Assembly (NCBI RefSeq): GCF_000003195.3 | Contig: NC_012871.2 | Coordinates: 65,339,802-65,403,801 of the forward strand | DNA: 64,000 nucleotides | From: Sorghum bicolor | Taxonomy: Eukaryota; Streptophyta; Magnoliopsida; Poales; Poaceae | Direction of reading: 5' to 3' | Shown here: positions 22,952-34,274 of the stretch, in pieces | How positions within the stretch are numbered: the first letter of the stretch is position 1 | Layout: every line of letters starts with the position of its first letter | The notes under the pieces: generated by a model | Databases searched by the model: none | Told to the model about the DNA's origin: nothing | The model's input: the letters and a program-made list of their open reading frames with translations, nothing else | Made by a program: the position numbers and the translations under genes

Positions 22952-24492
22952 TGAAAGAGCATCTAGGCCCCTAGTGATTTCGGTGATTAATGACATTATT
23001 GATTACTATGACTAACGTGTGTTTTGCAGAGGCAAAGTCATAGGTAAGGTCATGGTATATAGGTACTCGATGAACAGGGACGTACATGCCTACTTAATAG
23101 TGGAAATCGTTTCGGTTTTCAAAGGATGGATGGACAATCGTCAAGACTAGACTAGGTCTAAGTGCCATATGGTGAAGAAGGGCACTTAGAGTAGTTTAGG
23201 ACCTTGTTTTCCTTTGACCGTACTATTAAGAGGGGCTTTGATCTAGTAGCTTGACTTAGGCAAGGCTTTAGGTTTAAGTGTGGTGCACACTTGGTAAACC
23301 TAGCACTAGGCAGCTCAGAGATAGTCCTTAGATCGAGAGGAACAAACTTCGTGTTGGAGCGATCGCGTTTCGACGAAGTTTGGGTGCCCAAAGGGGCACC
23401 GGACGCTCTGTGAGTGCGTCCGGTGAGGTCCTTAGCCGTTGGAGCAGTTTGGTGCTTAGGGTTAGGCACCGGACGCTGGCACCGGACGCACCGGGCCGCG
23501 TCCGGTCCCTTACCCAGGGAGCTTGCAAAGTTCCCCTGAGCACCGGACGCTAGCACCGGACGCGCCGGGTAGCGTCCGGTCCCATGCGCAGGGAGCATGT
23601 AAAGTTTCCCCGAGCACCAGACGGTGCACCGGACGCTGAGAGTTAGCGTCCGGTGACCTGTCAGAGAAAAGAGCAGGTAGCCGTTATGAAGCACCGGACG
23701 CTCGGTGCAGTGCGTCCGGTGCAACATAATGTGCGTCCGGTGACCCCGTTTTCAGTGGAAAACGGTTGGTCGACCTTTGGACTTCGTGGATAGTATTTAT
23801 ACTTCTCCACCTCGTCCATGAGATCTCTCTTGCCCATTTGAACATCAGAGAAACTTGTTGTGGAGCAAGAGAGTTGCAAAGAGCCTAGAGAGGATTGAGT
23901 TTTGAGTGAATTCTTGAGAGGATCCTCCTCTAGTGAGTTCCAAGAGTCAAGTGTGCATCCACCACTCTCTAGTGCCTTGTTTGGGTCAAGTGAGAGTTCT
24001 TTGCTTGTTACTCTTGGTGATCGCCATCACCTAGACGGTTCGGTGGTGATTGGAGGCACGAACATCACCCGGAGTTCTTGTGGGTGGCTCGTGTCAAGCT
24101 TGTAAGCGGTTTTGGGCGATTCACCGCGACGGAGTGTCGAAGAATCAGCCCATAGAGAGCACTTGGTCCTTGTGCGGACCAAGGGGGAGCAAGACCCTTG
24201 CGCGGGTGCTCCAACGAGGACTAGTGGAGAGTGGCGACTCTCCGATACCTCGGCAAAACATCGCCGAGCATTTTCTTCCACTACTCCTTTACTTTCTAGC
24301 ATTTACTTTGAGCTTTTACATTCTTAGAATTGCCATGCTAGAATAGGATTGGAACTAGGCTGCAAAACTTTTATCCGGTAGCTCTCTAAGTCACTCTAGG
24401 CACAAAGGGTTGAATTGGAGCTTATAGGTTGCTTAAATTTTTAGAGAAGCCCAATTCACCCCCCCCCCCTCTTGGGCATCTTGATCCTTTCA
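22952..24492 (+). mobile_element. Solo LTR, 1541 bp, ATGTA target duplication
   Basis: The element starts TGAAAGAGCATC and ends GATCCTTTCA, giving TG...CA with short inverted ends TGAAAG/CTTTCA. ATGTA flanks both sides (22947-22951 and 24493-24497). Removing it rejoins the interrupted MITE arm (TTTATGTA|TGTGCCACA). A TATTTATA box near 23794 suggests plus orientation. The C-run ending CCCTCTTGGG near the 3' end is common in large grass retrotransposon LTRs. No protein domains are present. The family is not certain. Confidence 0.88.
23395..23745. repeat. Clustered CACCGGACGC / GCGTCCGGTG palindromic repeats
   Basis: Within the solo LTR, about a dozen copies of ACCGGACGC or its complement GCGTCCGGT occur in about 350 bp. 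Most are arranged as facing pairs (at about 23396-23423, 23466-23519, 23541-23580, 23627-23663 and 23692-23721), so each pair can fold into a short GC-rich stem. They are CpG-dense. Confidence 0.85.
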
Positions 24493-24744
24493 ATGTATGT
24501 GCCACAAAATTCGTTGTGACGAGAAATATCTGAAAGAAAATTAAAATTTTATAAATTTTTTTGAACTAAACAAGACCCTAGAGGAGGTAAGTTACATTGT
24601 GACTTACTCAAGGTAAGTCACTGAATCCCTGTCCAGGAAGAGGTAGAGGAATAGGGAAGGAGGTCATCCACCACTGCTATAAGAACCATGAGTGAGAGTG
24701 AGGGGTAGTGAAGGAGAGGGACAGGGTAGTGTCTCAGTACTAGT

Positions 24745-25800
24745 CTCACAACTACAGAAATAATTTTTATAAGCGTCTCTTAATCTTTTCAAGGATGGTT
24801 TGCTTAGTAAACTATCTAATCAACTTCGGAAGTACTGTAGCTTGACAACTATCCCTAAAAGTACATTTTTAAAGGTGATTTTGTTAAGTACACCCTATTT
24901 TTAGAGACAATCTGCTTAAGAGAACAGTTCTAGTAATTGATTTTCAATAGTGGTTGACTTAGTAAAACACCCATAAAAATAGATGCATCATAAATAAATT
25001 CATAACCTTTTCAAATGAAGCCGTATGAAGATAAAATTTATATCAAACTTGTAGAACACGATAAGATCTAAAAATCTGTTGTTCATTTTTTCATTTACGA
25101 TTGATTGTGAGTCAAAATATTGACTACAATATTTGTATATGTTAGTACTACAAAAGGATAGCATCATATATGAAGACATAAGTGATTGTGTAGTGTAGTG
25201 ATGAGAGTTGGTGCATGCTAGATGAGAAATTGTGGGTTTGAGTTCCCGTGGACGTAGAACCGCCCCCTAAAAATAACTTTTAGAGGCATGGTTCAAATTG
25301 CTGCGGACGCAATTGTGCAAAAATAAACTAAGACCTAAAAATCATTTTTAGGGTAAGTTGAATTAAGTGAACCGTCCTTGACAATCAAATTTTAGAGGTG
25401 GTTTAAAAATAGCACATTCTTGAAAAAAAAATGGTTTGAAAATGACTTAGCATAGTAATGGTTTTGATAACCGGCTCTAAAAATCTTTTTTTACCGTTTG
25501 TAAAAAATGCAGGTGAAAGAAGAAGGAAGAAGGCATTGTAGGCTAGGGTGATGGTTGGTGATTGGCTAGGGTTATTGTTCCTATTATATATACTTGAGTC
25601 TGTTTTCACTACTGATTTGTGACTTCAACCTATGATGATCAAAAGCGGCCTATATATGGTACGGTGAAAATGGTCTATTTTCACCGGCAGTTATAACCGA
25701 TAGCGATATATTATTATTGTTGGTCGCTGATGAAAATATTGTTGGGAAAATTATTTATGTAGTAGGGTTAACAACTACTATGAACCGCTGATGAAAAGGT
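24745..25800. mobile_element. Possible CACTA-like relics
   Basis: The left end ACTACAGAAATAATTTTT recalls a CACTACAGAAA terminus. The body contains repeated CCTAAAAATxxxTTTTAGxG words and a tRNA-like B-box-like string (GGGTTTGAGTTCCCG near 25232), as seen in grass non-autonomous elements. A second block at 25650-25800 has TTTCACCGGCAG and CGCTGATGAAAA repeats. No matching termini or transposase were found, so this is tentative. Confidence 0.3.
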
Positions 25801-27417
25801 CGTGCTTTGTGCAAGTAGAAATGGTCGCGCGTGGATGTAAAATTCATGCATATGGCGCGGCCGATACAGGTAGGCATCGCTGTATAGTTAGTCAGGGAAA
25901 TCTGGCATCTTGAACTCTACTTGTAGTGGACTTGTCAAAGACTTTTGTTCATCCACTTTTGATGTTCCCTTTTCATTACTCCTCTGTCTCTGTACTGCAC
26001 CACCAACCCGTGCATGCGCAATCAGATACTCAGATCACGTATTGTTTTCTGACCTAAGCACAGTATAGATGAGAAAGTCAAGGTTAGCACGTTGGCTACC
26101 CAATCCGCGACGCAAGAACGTAACTGATGGGTCAATTTTACTGTCCAATTAGTTCGACAACAATAGTATATATAACCACGCACGATGAGGCTATCTCTTC
26201 CAGCTTGCACTGGCTTGCACAACAAATATATATATATGACGCATATACAAATCTTCTGAAGTTTGAATCTGAACAGATAAACTTCTCTAGCAGCATCCAT
26301 CGCGCTGCAGACAATGCTGCAGGCTAGCTAGCTAGGGCCGGCTCTCAACAAAGGCCACGCAATGCGACCGAGGGAGACACGTCGGGACAAGATACGTACG
26401 GTCCAAACCCGAGAGGGGCGCGAGGGCTCCACTGACACTATTCATACATGAAGGGTGCGCGTGGAGACGAACAGTAGCGGCGTTGGATTGTTCCAAGTGT
26501 ACGTATCAAGAGGGGTTTACGTCAAGAGATTGTTTGAAGCATGACAGGCGCGGCGATTTCCCATCCATCCACTGGCACTCGAATACTCGATCTCGGTCCA
26601 TGCATATGCGTTGTTGCAAGGCACCAAAGGTTTCCTGGCTGGCAAAGATTCTTTCAGGGAAGGGGAAGGGCGACGACATGTCTTGACAATCAGCTGTATG
26701 TTTATTTGCACCTAACCACATTGTGAGATCCATGTCCTACTAGTAGCTAGCTAGCTAGTGGTTTGGTGTAACCACTGAACCCTAGCTATAGCATGCAGGG
26801 TTACTGTGCCGGCCGGCCGCCCCTCATGGACGGAAACAGCATGCTTGGTGCTTGCACGCACAGTTCCCTGCTTCCAATTTCTTCTGGACACACTGTTGTA
26901 TATCCCTGATGTGTGTGGATGATTGGGTGGGCGGCGGCGTGAGCAGCTGGTCAAGATGGGAACGAAGGTACTGAACTGGAACTTTTGCCTTTCAATTTCT
27001 GGTACTTCCCCTCTCCCCCGATCGATGGACGATGGATCGATCACTGCGCGTGATTGGAGGGGAAAAAGAAATAACACTCGTAGCTAGTCCTAGCACTCTA
27101 GCAGCTAGAACAGTACTAGTCCACATGTGGCGGAGAGCCTGTTCGTTCTTGGCGGCCGGCCATCAGCAGTAGTCTTGATATTGCATGTTACCAGCATATT
27201 TGCAAAAGGCGGGCTGGAAGCATGCATGCATATGTACGTCTGCTTGATACGAAATGACCCACAGGAAATATATGAGCAAAAAAAAAGTCCGGTAGAGGCA
27301 TGGGCAAGAAAGAAGATGTTGTGTGGTAGGAGTATGTGCGCGTGTGTGACAGACTGACAGTGTGTTGGGTGTGTCTCTGTCGTCGTCGTCGTCGTCTCTG
27401 ATGAACTGATGATCTGA
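25801..27417. other. Spacer without recognisable gene
   Basis: No gene is supported. A (GTC)n microsatellite sits at about 27379-27396. Short frames on both strands overlap and lack recognisable domains. Confidence 0.45.
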
Positions 27418-27649
27418 GGCCTTGTTTAGTTTGAGAAAAATTTTGGATTTCGCTACTGTAGCACTTTCGTTTGTTTGTGTCAAATTTTATCCAATTATAG
27501 ACTAACTAGGATCAAAAGATTCGTCTCGCGATTTACAGCTAAACTGCGTAATTAGTTTTTCTTTTCGTCTATATTTAATACTTCATGCATGTGCCGCAAG
27601 ATTCGATGTGATGGGGAATCTTGAAAAATTTTGCGAACTAAACAAGGCC
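27418..27649 (-). mobile_element. Intact Tourist-like MITE, TGA target duplication
   Basis: 232 bp with termini GGCCTTGTTTAGTTTG and CGAACTAAACAAGGCC, flanked by TGA at 27415-27417 and 27650-27652. The interior is the reverse complement of the 13990 copy. Confidence 0.9.
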
Positions 27650-28412
27650 TGAGCCGGGCGCGGCCAGCGCATGTGGGGTGGAATATAAGCACGCACGGCG
27701 GCATTGAATGGAAACCTTCCGAAGCACGATCGACACGGCCATGATCACCAGCGGGCTGTCCCATGGCGTCAATAACTCGTCTCCCCCGGCGTCCGGCCGC
27801 TACCCTCCTAGCTAAGCTCACTATACTAGCAGAAGCGAGCGAGAGAGACATGTCGCACGTTGGCCCGGCCAACAGTGAGAACAGTAAAAGTACTAGTGTC
27901 CCTGCCAGTAGTGCCAGGTAGGCCGGGCGCGGTTGTAATCGAGTAGTACTACGTGCATCAACAGTGGATCGATCGACGATGATCTTTCTGCGTGCTGTGC
28001 CACAGTTCGTCAGTCAGTCAGATCTGGCGCCTTGATTCGCGACGTACATGTCGCCCTTGGTGAAGCAGGGGTCCTGTGTGTAGCTGGATGGCGGACAGGT
28101 CAGATGCATATGGTTTACTGGACGTCTGGACCCTATCCATAATCAATTGCGCGTGTCCGTGCTAGCGTACTACGCTTCAGCAATGGTCTCAGCGTCCCAC
28201 GAAGAAACGGTAGAAAAAAATCCATCGCCTCTTGTCTAGCTCGACAAGATATTTCGACTAGGCGCTGGCTGACGAAAGACGACCACTGGGCTTCGAGCAG
28301 CAAAGACGACGTGAGCTGAGGGGGCAAGTGAGAACGCGAAAGACGACAGCACGGCCCATAAAGGTTTCGACATTTGGCAGGGCGGAATTCAGCGACAACG
28401 TGAGCATCAAAC

Positions 28413-28437
28413 ATCTCGTCAAAAAAAAAAAAAAAAA
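28413..28437 (+). mobile_element. 25-bp A-tailed micro-insertion with 13-bp target repeat
   Basis: The exact 13-mer GTGAGCATCAAAC flanks the insertion (28400-28412 and 28438-28450). The insert is ATCTCGTC followed by 17 A. An A-tail with a 13-bp flanking duplication is the signature of LINE-type retroposition; here almost all of the element is missing. Confidence 0.8.
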
Positions 28438-28450
28438 GTGAGCATCAAAC

Positions 28451-31262
28451 AGACGGGCAGAACGGCCCTCCGTCGAGCCGCTCTTTGATTGCCAGGCGCG
28501 ACGCCTTACGGCAACGAAGCGAGCTGCGGGCTGCTTTCCATTGCCTCCATGGCCCGCCCAGTGGAATTGGGCTATCGACGGGCCTCTCTGACTCGCGCGG
28601 CCGCACGGTGGCCTTTTTTTTTCCTTTTCCTTTTATTATTATGTTCCTTCTGAACTATTTTTAGTTTATTATTTTCTCCCTTCCGTATTCTTTTCATTTT
28701 CCTTTCTTTTTATTTTTTTATACTAATAACCATATTTTTTTTTGGTATCCGTTTAACATTAGCAATTACTAGGCTAATTCAGTATGTAAATTAATTCCTT
28801 TTTTTTTCAGATTCGTATAGTTCATCAGAACCTTTTGCCTGTTGTTCTATATAAGTATATTTTATTGTTCGATGGTATACATTTAAATTGTTTGAAAGGA
28901 AATTTTCTTTATTTGGTACATGTTTTTAGTGTCAAAGTTTTTGTTTCTTCCATGGCATGTAATTGAATCTGTTGCGGTAGTGGATTTTTTATTTTTTCTT
29001 TTACTCCGAACAATTTTATTTGTGATCAATAAATAATTTTCTTGTTTAGAACCTTTTCCATGTTTAATACTTCCTTTTTTCTATGTGATACTTTTCATTT
29101 TTACTCATAATATTTTCTATTTTTACATGCATCTATTTCATGTGCAAACTAATAGTTTTACATTCTCAAAACTATTTTGTCAGGAACATTTTATGAGGTG
29201 GTCAAATGATTCCAATGTTTGTCATGATATTTTTTTTGTTTTTTCTTGGAATATTTTCTCATGGACCTAGAATATTTTAAAAGTACTATTTGTGAAATAA
29301 ATTATGTATATTTCTTGAATATTTTTATTCGATACAAAATATTTTTCTCGTGAAGCTGGTGGAACATCGTTTTTTTGTAACATGAAGCATTTTATAGAAA
29401 CCTGGGCTAGGCCTTTCCATCAAACTCGATTAGTCATCTCAATGCACATGGACCGAGTCCATGGTAAATGTGTGAGCTCAGGATAAAACCACTAGTGTAA
29501 ACATATTATATTGGTAGTAGGCACTTTAAGAAAATCACCAGTATAAAAGTACACGCTCCTAAACAGATAGGCGTCGCCCATTGAAGTCCTCAAGCTCTAG
29601 GAGGTGTGCTTCGCGAATTTATATTGCACCGACATTGCTAGTGAGAACCCTTGAGTTCGAACTTGGTGATTCGCTTGAGAAGTCGATAGGGTTGGAAGAG
29701 AGCCAAGTCTTTGTAGCTCCCTTAATAACAAGGGCGTAGGTAAGCCTTTTGCAAGGACTTGATGGCAAGAGGGGTGTGAATACTCTATAAAAAATTCCTT
29801 CAATAACACAAATTGCAGCACATCATTTTTTGCGAGGTCCAGTCTATTAGCCACTACATACCTAGATCATCACCTAGGAGCAAGCCTTGCCTACACAATT
29901 CTAGTAGCAAGAGATACAACTACTACTAGAGCAATCAAAACTAACCAAGGCATGCAGAAGCAACTACCAAAGCTACACGAGCACATGATCAACAATTAGA
30001 AAGAGCAGTTGTAGAGGTGAGCACACCACCGAGGGCAAGTAATACATGATATATCCCTATGGTTCCATTGCTTGTTGACGACCTACGTACATTCCTTTTG
30101 AGGCGAAGGCGAGTCCTTGCCTCCTTAGATGGCTGCTCCTCTACAAGTCGAGCAAGCCCTCAAGCTTGGCCAATGTGGGCACTCGTGTATATTGGATTTT
30201 TTATTCATTTTCCACACAACGAAGGAATGAATTTTTTTTAAAAATAAAATATTTTATAAAACCATACTTTCACTATCCAAATTGACAACCAAATAAATAA
30301 AGGTTGGAAAAACTTAGAGAAATATTTAAATCCTTTATTTTATTAGTGTTTTCTATTCATAACCTAAAAGAATAATTTTGCAGGTGTGACACAAAGTCGA
30401 AAGGTATGGAGTTCTTTGGTTCTAGTGAGTGGTCCTTTAGTCTTTGGATTGGTTAATAATATGAAACTCTAGTTTTGTTTGGAATGGGTGGAGCCACGTT
30501 AGGGCCACTGCGGGCTCCTCCCTCCCAGCCCCCCGCGCGCGCATCAACGGGAGTTTTCTGAACAGCCAAGTGTTAACGGTTTAGGCACTATATTTTTTTT
30601 TAGCTCCCCATGGAAGTTACTTGTTGTTGCGTACAACAATTGCTAAGTAAGATAATATATGTGCTTTCCTGAATTTGTTGCTCATTACGGCTCTCAAGCA
30701 TTTCTCTATTCTTAAAGCATTGACATGCATGGTCGTGAATGATGTAGTAGCTAATACACAATGTCATGAAATGAGCTTTACATGCACAAGCACTTCGTCT
30801 CGTTTTTCATCTTGTTGGCTTCTCTTGCTCATGGACAAAGCGCAACCTGGAAGGGGGTACCAGCTAGCTAGGTGTAGCATGAGCATATGGAATTGGTCCC
30901 CTCTTGAGTTTAGCTCACAGTCCGCCATCGGCAACTTGGGCTATATATATCTTTGTAACAGTTGCGATAATTTGATGTCTCTTCTATAAAGAAGTTTGAA
31001 ACCAGAAGTTATTCTACTATCTAAAATTTACTGTAAGCACTAAAGACTCTTTTGTAGGGCCACAAGTAATCTTTAGTGACAGTTTGAGAACCTTTTATGT
31101 GAGTCCATGGTGTGTGTGTTTTTTTCAGAAGTGTCCATTGTAAATATATTTGCTCACAAATCAAGAAAACACAACAGAAAAAACAACAACTCGAGTCCAT
31201 GTCCATATGATGAGTTCTCGAGTCCTGACCAAGATCCGATCTTAATAGTCTCCACTGCAGAT
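28451..31262. other. AT-rich spacer without recognisable gene
   Basis: 28.6-29.4 kb is strongly T-rich and 29.4-31.2 kb is mixed. No coding region, RNA or delimited element can be supported. The last few hundred bases include the presumed 3' flank of the UGT gene. Confidence 0.5.
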
Positions 31263-32750
31263 TTAACGTATCTTGCGGTTGCGGAGCAGCACCTCATTGA
31301 CAACAATGTCCAGATTGGTTTCCGCAGACCCGCCTAACATTGTCGCTCGGATGGCCTTCTCCTTCCAGTCCGCGGCACGCCGGTGCATCTCCCTCCCCTT
31401 GTCCCCGCCCATGGCCTCTCTGATCATCTCTGCCAGCTCTGCGCGTCTCACCTTGCCACCGATCTCCATCCCGACGCCCCATTCTGTACGCTTGTACCGG
31501 CAGTTGGTCTGCTGCTCCGCGAAGAAGGGCCAGCTGAGCATTGGCACCCCCGCGGAGATGCTCTCTAGGGTCGAGTTCCACCCGGAGTGCGTGAGGAACA
31601 GCCCCACCGCCTCGTGCGCCAGCACAGCCTCCTGCGGGCACCACGTCGTTAGCATGGCGCGGCCCTTCACGGAGGACGAGAACTCCGGCGGCAGCACGGC
31701 GGTGTCACCCTTGACAAGGTCCGGCCGGATGTTCCACATGAACGGGTAGCCGCTGCCAGCCAGCCCCCACGCGAACTCCAGCAGCTGCTCGTTGGACATC
31801 ACGGTGATGCTCCCGTAGTTGACGTACACGACGGAGCCCGGCGCCTGGCCGTCGAGCCACTCGAGGAGGCCACCCTGCTCCTCCCAGAGGTTGGAGCCGA
31901 GGCCATCGAGGTCGCTGCCCTCCGCGACGGCGCGGCGCGCGTGGAGGAGCAGCGGGCCCACGGCGTACATCGGAGGGAGCGTCGCGCGCAGGGCGTCGAG
32001 CGTCGGCGCCTCGAGGTCGTCGAAGGTGTTGATCATGACGGCGTCCGGGAGCGACAGCCGCTCGGCCTCGTGGATGAAGAAGTTGAGCATGACGTCGCCG
32101 CGGTCCGTGGTGCGGATGAAGCTGGGGAAGTCGCGCAGGCGCACGCCGTCGCACATGCCGCGCGCGCCGCGGACCACGGTGTCGAGGTACGCGCCGTCGT
32201 CCGCGAGCTGCGCGTCGTCGCTGAAAGGGACGAGGCCCCACTGGACGAGCTGCTGGTAGTGGCGGTACCCCGCGAGGCCGCACGCGCTGGCGGTCCAGAG
32301 CGCGGCGCAGGGAAGGCCCAGCTGTTTCGCCGCGTCGTAGGCGAACGACATGACGCCGTCCACGACGAGGCAGGTGACGGGTGGCACGCTAGTAGGGTCG
32401 TCGTCGTCGTCGTTGAGCTTCCGGAGGAGGGACAGGAGGTGCGGGAGGCAGGTGGTCATGGTGGAGTAGCAGAGCGCGGGGACGTCCTGCGTGGCGTTCT
32501 CGTCGGAGGGCGGGAGCCCGTCGGGAATGGCGGCGTAGCGGAACCTCGGGATGCCGTCCAGCGCTTCGGGGCCACGCGAGTGGAGCAGGCGGCGGTGGTT
32601 GAACTCGGTGTTCACCATGGTGACATGGAAGCCACGGGCGTGGAGCAGCTTCGCCAGCTTCAGCATCGGAGTGACGTGGCCCTGCGCCGGGTACGGCACG
32701 CACACTACGTGCGGTGGCATCTCCACCCCCTCAGGCCCCGTCGAACCCAT
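31263..32750 (-). CDS. UDP-glycosyltransferase, UGT85-like
   Basis: Encodes a 495-residue family-1 glycosyltransferase that moves a sugar, usually glucose from UDP-glucose, onto small acceptors such as cyanohydrins, terpenols or hormones in the cytosol. The N-terminal acceptor domain has the catalytic His at residue 25 in PAQGHVTPML and an Asp near 131. The C-terminal PSPG box runs from W370 to Q413 (WCPQEAVLAH ... THSGWNSTLES ... PFFAEQ), with the final Q usual for glucose donors. The PFFAEQQTNCRY ending and overall length fit UGT85. A D5 run (residues 114-118) comes from a GTC-type microsatellite. The frame is a single intact exon, whereas many UGT85 genes have one intron, so this may be an intronless or retroposed member. 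The acceptor substrate is not predictable. Confidence 0.94.
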   Translation of the reverse strand: MGSTGPEGVEMPPHVVCVPYPAQGHVTPMLKLAKLLHARGFHVTMVNTEFNHRRLLHSRGPEALDGIPRFRYAAIPDGLPPSDENATQDVPALCYSTMTTCLPHLLSLLRKLNDDDDDPTSVPPVTCLVVDGVMSFAYDAAKQLGLPCAALWTASACGLAGYRHYQQLVQWGLVPFSDDAQLADDGAYLDTVVRGARGMCDGVRLRDFPSFIRTTDRGDVMLNFFIHEAERLSLPDAVMINTFDDLEAPTLDALRATLPPMYAVGPLLLHARRAVAEGSDLDGLGSNLWEEQGGLLEWLDGQAPGSVVYVNYGSITVMSNEQLLEFAWGLAGSGYPFMWNIRPDLVKGDTAVLPPEFSSSVKGRAMLTTWCPQEAVLAHEAVGLFLTHSGWNSTLESISAGVPMLSWPFFAEQQTNCRYKRTEWGVGMEIGGKVRRAELAEMIREAMGGDKGREMHRRAADWKEKAIRATMLGGSAETNLDIVVNEVLLRNRKIR

Positions 32751-32913
32751 GATGATCGACCGTCGTCAACCGAGCGAGCGAGGTGCGCAGACTGATCAGG
32801 ATTCAGGCGCAGGACGAAACAAAATCGATCCCAAGTCCGCGACAGGAAAATCGATCTACGTAGCTACAAGAGCAGAGTTTTGCATGGGTTTCTTGATTCT
32901 TCGTAGGTAACCT

Positions 32914-32924
32914 CTTTATATATA
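32914..32924 (-). promoter_or_regulatory. TATA box of the UGT gene
   Basis: TATATATAAAG on the minus strand about 165 bp upstream of the start codon at 32750, giving an expected leader of roughly 130 nt. Confidence 0.55.
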
Positions 32925-33917
32925 CTCCAGCAGCAGAGTAATCATCCAACAGCAGTTCGTTGTGGCCAAGGCCACCGTACAACAAAAAATCGTTCGCTCA
33001 GTCGGCCTCATTGGCCAGCCAATATATAAGCCCTGCCGCGCCGCGTCAACGAGGAAACGGACAAAATGATTGTAGCACGGTATCTGCTCCGGCCTCCGGG
33101 CATCGTGGCGTTCAAAGGACCGCGACTGCGCCTGGACGGCAATCGCGACGTGGAAACCCACACCCGACATCGAAACGGACATCAGCCATGATGAACTTGC
33201 TTTTTTTCGCAATAACATAAAGCTCACGAACTGTAAATACTCAACCTCCGTTTTTATCAAGGTGTCGCGTTTGGTTTTGGTATATGCTGCACAGACCAAG
33301 GTGGCTCACCAGGTCGTCCCTATATGCTCCATCCGATTTGCCACTTACTACTACATCATTTATAATTAAAGCAGGCAAAAAAGCTTTATCGAGGCGGTTA
33401 CCCAACTACCTCAAATCAAAGTTCGTGGTTAATATAATTTTTTTCGAGACGGTTTGATGTTTGCCTCGATTTATAAAATTAAAAAAAAAACAAAAAAAGA
33501 CAGTGCATAAGGCCAGCGAGACACCCATGGGCTCATCAAGCATTCAAGCCCATTCGCACTGCCGTTGGCTGGATCCTCTACTGTCATCGCCCCCGTCGTC
33601 CAGATATGGCCCCAGCAGTCGCACGAAGCAGAGGGGCGTCGCCAAGCCAGGCGAGGGAGGAGCACCGCCGGCCTTTCTCATCGGGTGTGGGGAGGACCTC
33701 TGCTCCGCTGACATAGCGCCGCCATGGTTGTGGCTGGGAGGAGGGGCTCCGTCGCAGAGGAGGATGACATAGGGGAGGAGGGGCATCGCTGGTCCACCGC
33801 CAATCCATCGTCGGCGTCGCGAGCTCTTTCTGGTCGCCGAGGTCACGGCCTAGCCTAGGGCACGGCTTCCTGGCAACTGAGTGAGAGAGAGGTGCTGAGA
33901 GAGAGGCACTGAGGATT
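32925..33917. other. UGT upstream flank and spacer
   Basis: Promoter-side sequence, then a spacer with GC-rich overlapping frames on both strands near 33.5-33.85 kb. None is convincing as a gene. Confidence 0.4.
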
Positions 33918-34194
33918 GGAGGATGAAAACGGTATGGATATTTTTCGACCGTATTTGAGATCGAATTCGTTTAGAGGGGTTCAGATCTGTCCGTATCCGA
34001 GTCCGAATATTTAACATCCGATACCGTATCCGTATCCGAATATTTAAATCGTATATTTATGATGTCGACATCCAATCGTATCTTATCCGACATGATTGAC
34101 ATTATCCGTATTCGAATCCGAATTCGACCAAAAATATGAAAACAAATATGATATTGATGATATCCGTCCGTATCCGATCCGTTTTCATCCCTAT
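33918..34194. mobile_element. hAT-like MITE with 8-bp target duplication
   Basis: The inner inverted ends are GGATGAAAACGG (left) and CCGTTTTCATCC (right). The flanks are TGAGGATT (33910-33917) and TGAGGATG (34195-34202), an 8-bp duplication with one mismatch, the hAT size. The interior is a run of CCGTATCCGAATATTT words. Non-coding. Confidence 0.7.
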
Positions 34195-34257
34195 TGAGGA
34201 TGGTGAGAGAGAGGAAATTGATAATTCTCGATTACCAAAAATTGTTTTTGAGTAATG

Positions 34258-34274
34258 CCCCCCCCCCCCCCCCC
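34258..34274. repeat. Poly-C run of 17
   Basis: Seventeen consecutive C followed by a C/T-rich tract to about 34287. The following spacer to 35550 shows only AT-rich sequence with MITE-like words (for example CATCTCCAAGTATT near 34690) and no gene. Confidence 0.9.

Larger units (their letters stand above)
22484..24640. repeat. Inverted duplication of MITE half plus flank
   Basis: Two arms face each other. The left arm (about 22488-22713) has the flank CACAATGTAACTTACCTCC followed by the left half of the Tourist-like MITE. The right arm (about 22848-24640, excluding the LTR) is the reverse complement of the same flank and MITE half. A spacer of about 130 bp separates them. Because unique flank is duplicated along with the MITE, this is an inverted duplication rather than two independent insertions. 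The right arm is interrupted by the solo LTR at 22952-24492. Confidence 0.8.

Noticed and set aside
25191..25260. tRNA-like string with A- and B-box resemblance
   Set aside because: It cannot be folded by eye into a cloverleaf with proper arms and lies in repeat-like sequence; treated as part of a transposon relic.
31941..32795. 284-codon plus-strand frame antisense to the UGT gene
   Set aside because: GC-driven shadow of a clear UGT. Val/Glu/Arg-rich with no recognisable domain.
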